Source: Oscillospiraceae bacterium
GTDB lineage: Bacteria; Bacillota; Clostridia; Oscillospirales; CAG-272
Direction of reading: 5' to 3'
Assembly: GCA_009779295.1 (NCBI GenBank)
Contig: WREN01000058.1
Location: forward strand, 1-10,268
Length of the DNA stretch: 10,268 bases
Part shown: piece after piece, positions 6,070-10,268 of the stretch
Layout: each line of letters opens with the position of its first letter
How positions within the stretch are numbered: the first letter of the stretch is position 1
Made by a program: the position numbers and the translations under genes
Notes under the pieces: model-generated
Databases searched by the model: none
The model's input: only the letters and a program-made list of their open reading frames with translations
What the model was told of the DNA's origin: nothing

Positions 6070-7056
6070 ATGAAGATGAATATAGTTTTTGCTGGATTCA
6101 GGCACGGGCATATTTTTGATTTATGGAATAAAGCTAAAAAGAATCCCGATATAAAAATATTGGGTGCATGGGAGGAGAACGATGCGGCGCGTGAAGCCGC
6201 CGCAAAATCCAACGGCGTAGATTTTAACTATAGTACATATCAAGCGGTGCTTGAAGATAAGAGCGTTGATATAATTGCAATAGGCGATTATTTCGGAAAG
6301 CGCGGGTCGCTGGCGATCAAGGCGTTGCGGGCAGGGAAGCATGTTATGGTAGACAAACCTTTATGTACTTCGATAGAAGAATTGGATGAAATCGAAAAAT
6401 TATCGAAGGAAAAGAATCTGTGCGTAAGTTGCATGTACTCAATGCGCTATGTTGAAAGTACCATAGCGGTCAAAGGCATAATAGAAAGCGGAAAGCTCGG
6501 AAAGATACACAGTATCTTCTTCAGCGGACAGCATCCGCTCAATTACGGTTCAAGACCGGCTTGGTATTATGAAGAAGGAAAACACGGAGGAGTCATAAAC
6601 GATATAGGAATCCACGGCATAGATTTCATCGAATACACTATGGGATTGAGACCCGTGAAAGTCTTGGCGGCGCGCGAATGGAACGCGTTCGCAACAGCGG
6701 AACCGCATTTCAAAGACAGCGCGCAGTTCATGATCGAGCTTGATAACGGAGCAGGAGTTATAGCGGACGTGTCATACGCCGCGCCAACTTCATTTTCGTA
6801 TTCGCTGCCTACGTACTGGGCGTTCAACATCTGGGGAAGCGGCGGTATGTTGAAATTCGTTTCCGGCGTGAACGATGTGGAAGCGTATTTCGAGGGAAGC
6901 AAAGAAGCCGTGCATTTCGGAGGGGATAAACCAGACAGCGATTACATCACCGATATTTTAGCCGAAATAAACGGCGAAGGCAATTCAATAATCACAACAA
7001 GCGCCGTATTACAATCGGCGCGGGATACATTATTAATACAAAAAGGAGTAACATAA
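6070..7056 (+). CDS. Gfo/Idh/MocA family oxidoreductase, first copy (atypical nucleotide loop)
   Basis: This 328-residue protein has the two-part layout of the Gfo/Idh/MocA family: an N-terminal Rossmann domain to about residue 120, then an alpha/beta substrate domain. Visible marks are a first strand and turn reading V-F-A-G-F-R-H-G-H (6-14), A-G-K-H-V-M-V-D-K-P (88-97, Lys96 in the catalytic E/D-K-P position), and G-G-V-I-N-D-I-G-I-H-G-I-D (173-185, with His182 and Asp185 in the usual catalytic region). The nucleotide loop lacks the usual G-x-G-x-x-G glycines, so cofactor handling may differ. The family uses NAD(P) to oxidise or reduce a hydroxyl on sugars, inositols and glycosides. The start at 6070 is 11 bases after AGAGGTG (6052-6058); ATG 6076 is a less well placed alternative. 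The gene ends five bases before a second, clearly different family member. The substrate is unknown. Confidence 0.87.
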   Translation: MKMNIVFAGFRHGHIFDLWNKAKKNPDIKILGAWEENDAAREAAAKSNGVDFNYSTYQAVLEDKSVDIIAIGDYFGKRGSLAIKALRAGKHVMVDKPLCTSIEELDEIEKLSKEKNLCVSCMYSMRYVESTIAVKGIIESGKLGKIHSIFFSGQHPLNYGSRPAWYYEEGKHGGVINDIGIHGIDFIEYTMGLRPVKVLAAREWNAFATAEPHFKDSAQFMIELDNGAGVIADVSYAAPTSFSYSLPTYWAFNIWGSGGMLKFVSGVNDVEAYFEGSKEAVHFGGDKPDSDYITDILAEINGEGNSIITTSAVLQSARDTLLIQKGVT

Positions 7057-7061
7057 TTATA

Positions 7062-8099
7062 ATGCATGAGAATAAAAAACTTGGATTTGGTATAATAGGG
7101 TGCGGCTTGATAGCCAATTGGCATCAAATAGGCGTAGAGGAATCTGGACAGGGGTACACAGTAGGCGCATTCGATATAAAACCGGAATATTCGGAGAACT
7201 TTTGTAAGAAATATAATATCAAGCAATTCATCGAAATTGAGGATATGTTATCCGATGATAACATCGATATCGTTTGCGTGTGCACGCCGAGCGGATTGCA
7301 CGCGAAGTATACATTACTGGCGGCTGAAGCGGGGAAACACGTATTGGTTGAGAAACCGATGGCGCTGAACGTTGAGGACTGCGACGCTATCATCGAAGCG
7401 TCGGTAAAATATAACGTTAAAATCGGAGTGGTTTCGCAGTTCAGGCTGCGCAAGGCGATGGGCATATTGAAATCGGTCGTCGCAGATAACCGGCTCGGAA
7501 AAATCGTTACCGGCGATTTGTATATGAAATATTTCCGCTCGCAGGAGTATTACAATCAGAGTAAATGGCGCGGTACATGGGAACTTGACGGCGGCGGCGC
7601 GCTTATGAATCAGGGCATCCACGGTGTTGACACTCTGCTTTACATAATGGGACCGGTCAAAACCGTTTACGGAATGGCAAGGACTTTGATAAGAAACATT
7701 GAAGTCGAAGATACGGCGTCGGCGGTTGTGGAATACGTGAACGGCGCGCTGGGCGTAATTCAGGGAACGACTTCGGTTTATCCGGGTTATCCGCGCAGAA
7801 TTTCTATTTCAGGCACGAAAGGAACAATCGACGTAACTGAAGATACCTTCACCGAATGGAATATCGAAAACGAAGAAGTTCCCGCGGATATTAAACTTGG
7901 GGGCGCGATATTATCAAGTTCGCGCGAACCGAAAGATATCGACCATGCGGGACACAATATGCAAGTCAAGGATATAATTGACGCGGTATTGGAGAACCGG
8001 CTGCCCTCTGTCGATTGCAGGGAAGGCAGAAAAGCCGTGGAACTTATAACGGCGATATATAAATCATCGCAGACAAATCAACCAATAAATTTAAATTAG
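7062..8099 (+). CDS. Gfo/Idh/MocA family oxidoreductase, second copy (canonical motifs)
   Basis: This 345-residue enzyme has textbook family motifs. They are the nucleotide loop G-I-I-G-C-G-L-I-A (10-18), C-T-P-S-G-L-H (74-80) after the fourth strand, H-V-L-V-E-K-P (93-99, catalytic Lys98), and W-R-G-T-W-E-L-D-G-G-G-A-L-M-N-Q-G-I-H-G (169-188) with His187 and Asp190 in the active site. It should be an NAD(H)- or NADP(H)-dependent cytoplasmic dehydrogenase of a sugar, cyclitol or their glycosides, as in inositol 2-dehydrogenase and glucose-fructose oxidoreductase. The ribosome site AAGGAG (7043-7048) lies inside the end of the previous gene, 13 bases before ATG 7062, so translation is probably coupled. 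It is a distant relative of the neighbouring copy, not a recent duplicate. Two oxidoreductases in a row suggest two redox steps, or an oxidation/reduction pair that recycles the cofactor. Confidence 0.93.
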   Translation: MHENKKLGFGIIGCGLIANWHQIGVEESGQGYTVGAFDIKPEYSENFCKKYNIKQFIEIEDMLSDDNIDIVCVCTPSGLHAKYTLLAAEAGKHVLVEKPMALNVEDCDAIIEASVKYNVKIGVVSQFRLRKAMGILKSVVADNRLGKIVTGDLYMKYFRSQEYYNQSKWRGTWELDGGGALMNQGIHGVDTLLYIMGPVKTVYGMARTLIRNIEVEDTASAVVEYVNGALGVIQGTTSVYPGYPRRISISGTKGTIDVTEDTFTEWNIENEEVPADIKLGGAILSSSREPKDIDHAGHNMQVKDIIDAVLENRLPSVDCREGRKAVELITAIYKSSQTNQPINLN

Positions 8100-8101
8100 G
8101 A
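8098..8101 (+). promoter_or_regulatory. Ribosome binding site choosing the third ATG of the ThuA-like gene
   Basis: In-frame ATGs occur at 8101, 8104 and 8110. AGGA at 8098-8101 is eight bases before the last one and overlaps the first, so 8110 is the likely start. It yields M-I-K-V-L-V-W, the usual N-terminal strand of this family. Confidence 0.6.
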
Positions 8102-8109
8102 TGATGAAT

Positions 8110-8796
8110 ATGATTAAAGTTTTAGTTTGGTGCGAAAACATACAAAACAAAACGCAGGAAGACGTTATAGCTGTTTATCCTGAGGGAATGCACAACACGA
8201 TCGCGAACTTCTTACGGGAAGACCCCGATATCTCAGTCGAAGTCGCGACGCTCGATGATCCTAATTGCGGAATCACCGAAGAAAAAATCGCTAATATAGA
8301 CGTCGTATTATGGTGGGGGCATGTAGGACACAACAAAGTTCCGGATGATATTGTAGAAATACTTTACACCAACGTCGTTAAACGCGGAATGGGTATAATG
8401 TGCTTACATTCGGCGCACTATTCCAAAATCTTCAAACGCCTGATGGGAACTTCTTGCAGCTTGCATATTCCTCCGCCGGGTTTGGGAGCCGAAAAGTTAT
8501 GGACGTTGCTGCCCGGACATCCGATCGCGCAAGGCATTCCGAATCCGGTCGAAATTGAAACGGAAGAGTGTTACAATGAATTCTTCGATATTCCGCAGCC
8601 GGACGAACTTGTCTTCAACGCCGCTTTCGTGAATTGCGGTTCATTCCGCGCAGGCGCGGCATATCACCGCGGACGCGGCAAGGTGTTCTATTTCCAGCCC
8701 GGGCATGAAACTGTTCCGGTGTACAGACAAAAAGAAATACAGGATATAATTTTTAACGCGGTATATTGGGCAAACAATAAAACAAAAAATAAATAA
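8110..8796 (+). CDS. ThuA-like protein (trehalose-utilisation family, glutamine-amidotransferase-like fold)
   Basis: This 228-residue protein matches the ThuA family. It opens with a first strand M-I-K-V-L-V-W, has V-V-L-W-W-G-H (65-71) after a helix, C-L-H-S-A-H-Y-S (98-105), L-P-G-H-P-I-A (134-140), and the characteristic end motif G-R-G-K-V-F-Y-F-Q-P-G-H-E (188-200). Family members resemble class I glutamine amidotransferases in fold, but the nucleophile elbow is replaced. In rhizobia ThuA works with the Gfo/Idh-type dehydrogenase ThuB in trehalose utilisation through 3-keto sugars. Here too it directly follows two Gfo/Idh genes, only ten bases from the second, so a role in processing or isomerising a keto-sugar intermediate is reasonable but inferred. 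It is cytoplasmic, with no signal peptide. The longer start at 8101 would add three residues. The length is usual for the family. Confidence 0.85.
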   Translation: MIKVLVWCENIQNKTQEDVIAVYPEGMHNTIANFLREDPDISVEVATLDDPNCGITEEKIANIDVVLWWGHVGHNKVPDDIVEILYTNVVKRGMGIMCLHSAHYSKIFKRLMGTSCSLHIPPPGLGAEKLWTLLPGHPIAQGIPNPVEIETEECYNEFFDIPQPDELVFNAAFVNCGSFRAGAAYHRGRGKVFYFQPGHETVPVYRQKEIQDIIFNAVYWANNKTKNK

Positions 8797-8825
8797 TAAA
8801 AAATAACTTATAAGGAGAATATTTT

Positions 8826-10166
8826 ATGAGCAAACTTGCATTATTAGGCGGAGAAAAATCAGTTCAGGGCAATATACCCGCTGATTTGTTTAAATGGCCG
8901 ATCATAACGGAAGAAGATGAAGCGGCGGTGCTGGAAGTATTACGGCGCGCCGGTATGTCAGGTACGGACGTAACTGAAAAATTCGAAAAAGAATTCGCGG
9001 AATGGAACGATACCAAATACGCGATAGGCGCCGCTAACGGAACAATGGCGTTGCAGGGCGCTATGTACGCGTGCAAACTCGGCGTAGGCGACGAATTGAT
9101 CTGTCCGAGCAAAACATACTGGGCTTCGGCTATTCAGGCGTTCAACCTCGGCGCGACGGTTGTATTTGCGGACATCGACCCGTATTCGCTGTGTATTTCC
9201 CCGAAAGATTTAGAGCGCTGTATCGGTCCGAGAACGAAGGCGATCATGGCTGTGCATTATTTGGGGCACCCGTGCGATATGGATCCGATTTTGGAGATCG
9301 CAAATAAATATGGTATCAAAGTTATCGAAGATATTTCGCACGCGCAGGGCGGAATGTATAAAGGCAGAAAATTGGGAACTATCGGTTACGTAGGCGCTAT
9401 GTCGCTTATGTCCGGCAAATCGTTTGCGACGGGCGAAATGGGTATGGTCGTAACTAACGATAAAGAAGCGCACGACAGGGCGCTCGCGTATATGCACTAT
9501 GACAGAAACACTTCGAAAAATATTTCGACCGACTACCTTTTGCCGTATCTCGGAATGCCGCTCGGCGGTATGAAAGGTCGTGTCAACCAGACATGCGCGG
9601 CTATGGGACGTGTGCAGCTCAAATATTATGACGAACGCACCACTGAAATCAGAAAAGCGATGAATTACTTCTGGGACCTGCTTGAGGATGTCCCGGGGAT
9701 TCTGCCGCACCGCACAAATGAAGCTAAAGGTACGACGATGGGCGGATGGTACGCCGCGCACGGAATATATAAACCGGAAGAGCTTGAGGGTTTGTCAGTA
9801 CAGAAATTCTGTGAAGCGGTAAGCGCGGAAGGTTTCGGAACATGGCCGGGCGGTAATTATCCGCTGCATAAACACGCGATATTCCAGACTTTCGATGCTA
9901 TGAACACGGGTAAACCGACTCGCGTCGCGTTCGCCGAAAGAGACGTCCGCGAACTCGATAAGGATTTGCCTGTATGCGAGGGAATTAAAATTTACAGTAT
10001 TCCGTGGTTTAAAAAGTATATGCCGGAATATATCGAAATGCACGCGAACGCTTTCAAAAAAGTGGCGGAAAATTATAAAGATTTATTAGATTCCGATCCT
10101 AACAGAGATAAAGATGTTATATCCGGACGCTGGCATTTCTACGCGCACCACAAAGACGATAATTAA
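8826..10166 (+). CDS. DegT/DnrJ/EryC1/StrS family PLP-dependent aminotransferase
   Basis: This 446-residue protein starts at ATG 8826, eight bases after AAGGAG (8812-8817). It shows the family marks. The N-terminal L-A-L-L-G-G-E-K plus a later W-P is typical of the StrS/AHBA-synthase branch, and A-N-G-T-M-A-L (70-76) is the PLP-phosphate segment. V-F-A-D-I-D-P (113-119) and H-Y-L-G-H-P-C-D-M-D (144-153) follow. V-I-E-D-I-S-H-A-Q-G (166-175) carries Asp169 against the pyridine nitrogen, and S-G-K-S-F-A-T-G-E (196-204) has Lys198 as the Schiff-base lysine. N-Q-T-C-A-A-M-G-R-V-Q-L (254-265) and P-L-H-K-H (346-350) complete the set. The canonical G-E-G-G after the lysine reads G-E-M-G. These enzymes move an amino group from Glu or Gln to a keto-sugar or keto-cyclitol, or run in reverse. 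The protein is somewhat longer than many relatives. Its position after two sugar oxidoreductases suggests that it acts on their keto product, or supplies them with one. Confidence 0.92.
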   Translation: MSKLALLGGEKSVQGNIPADLFKWPIITEEDEAAVLEVLRRAGMSGTDVTEKFEKEFAEWNDTKYAIGAANGTMALQGAMYACKLGVGDELICPSKTYWASAIQAFNLGATVVFADIDPYSLCISPKDLERCIGPRTKAIMAVHYLGHPCDMDPILEIANKYGIKVIEDISHAQGGMYKGRKLGTIGYVGAMSLMSGKSFATGEMGMVVTNDKEAHDRALAYMHYDRNTSKNISTDYLLPYLGMPLGGMKGRVNQTCAAMGRVQLKYYDERTTEIRKAMNYFWDLLEDVPGILPHRTNEAKGTTMGGWYAAHGIYKPEELEGLSVQKFCEAVSAEGFGTWPGGNYPLHKHAIFQTFDAMNTGKPTRVAFAERDVRELDKDLPVCEGIKIYSIPWFKKYMPEYIEMHANAFKKVAENYKDLLDSDPNRDKDVISGRWHFYAHHKDDN

Positions 10167-10179
10167 TAACAGAATAACC

Positions 10180-10210
10180 TTCCCCTGTCTTTGAAAAAGA
10201 GACAGGGGAA
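10180..10210 (+). terminator. Strong intercistronic hairpin after the aminotransferase gene, without a T-tract
   Basis: TTCCCCTGTCT (10180-10190) pairs perfectly over 11 bases with AGACAGGGGAA (10200-10210), enclosing a nine-base A-rich loop. No T-run follows on either strand, and a new ribosome site and ATG appear only 14-29 bases later. It may be a partial terminator, an mRNA 3'-end stabiliser for the upstream genes, or a processing site that sets different levels for the next gene. Confidence 0.6.
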
Positions 10211-10238
10211 CAGGTATTTAAACGGAGGAATATAAAAA

Positions 10239-10268
10239 ATGGGAAAAAATATCTATATATGCACAGAT
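10239..10268 (+). CDS. Start of the next gene (first ten codons only)
   Basis: GGAGG (10224-10228) lies ten bases before ATG 10239, and the open frame M-G-K-N-I-Y-I-C-T-D runs to the window edge. The strand-then-Asp pattern is compatible with the beginning of M55-type D-aminopeptidases, which start with a hydrophobic strand and a metal-binding Asp. Ten residues cannot establish a family, so the product is best treated as unknown. Its orientation and spacing make it a likely further member of the operon. Confidence 0.6.
   Translation, partial: MGKNIYICTD

Noticed and set aside
9210..9761. Long minus-strand open frame of 183 codons inside the aminotransferase gene
   Set aside because: The plus-strand frame carries all catalytic motifs of a known enzyme family. 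The antisense frame is Arg/His/Phe-rich without recognisable motifs, as expected for a shadow.
1..10268. CRISPR arrays, insertion sequences, toxin-antitoxin pairs or defence genes
   Set aside because: I looked for regularly spaced repeats, transposase motifs with inverted ends, small paired genes and nuclease motifs, and saw none.

Overview
The window looks like chromosome from a Clostridia-type Firmicute, most likely an anaerobic gut or rumen lineage. The reasons are low-to-moderate GC with AT-rich spacers, strong AAGGAG-type ribosome sites, sigma-A-like promoters, lipoprotein-anchored solute-binding proteins, and tRNA genes that encode their own CCA. No species can be named from the sequence.

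Left edge (1-601): the C-terminal part of a phage LLH-type holin ends at 232 and is followed by an intrinsic terminator and a perfect 12-bp tandem repeat. Beyond these, on the minus strand, lie tRNA-Gly(CCC) and tRNA-Arg(CCG), with a good promoter on their right and a hairpin on their left. A phage gene next to the 3' end of a tRNA gene suggests a prophage boundary, but no integrase or att duplication is in view.

Main operon (about 705 to beyond 10268): a TTGAAT-17-TATAAT promoter at 670-698, divergent from the tRNA promoter, appears to drive a run of same-strand genes with short gaps. The first three are tandem paralogous lipoproteins of the extracellular solute-binding family (739-5115), with no permease or ATPase gene among them. 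Next come a metal-dependent amidohydrolase (amidohydrolase_2 type), two different Gfo/Idh/MocA NAD(P)-dependent oxidoreductases, a ThuA-like protein and a PLP-dependent DegT/DnrJ/EryC1/StrS aminotransferase. The first ten codons of another gene follow a strong intercistronic hairpin.

Together this reads as an uptake-and-catabolism locus for an oxidised or aminated carbohydrate. Gfo/Idh enzymes interconvert hydroxyl and keto groups on sugars or cyclitols. ThuA-like proteins accompany Gfo/Idh enzymes in 3-keto-sugar metabolism. StrS-type enzymes exchange a keto group for an amino group. The combination suggests a keto-sugar, amino-sugar or aminocyclitol substrate, but the actual substrate and direction cannot be read from the sequence. 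I see no defence system, CRISPR array, insertion sequence or other clearly novel machine. The most unusual points are the tandem trio of receptors and the enzyme combination.
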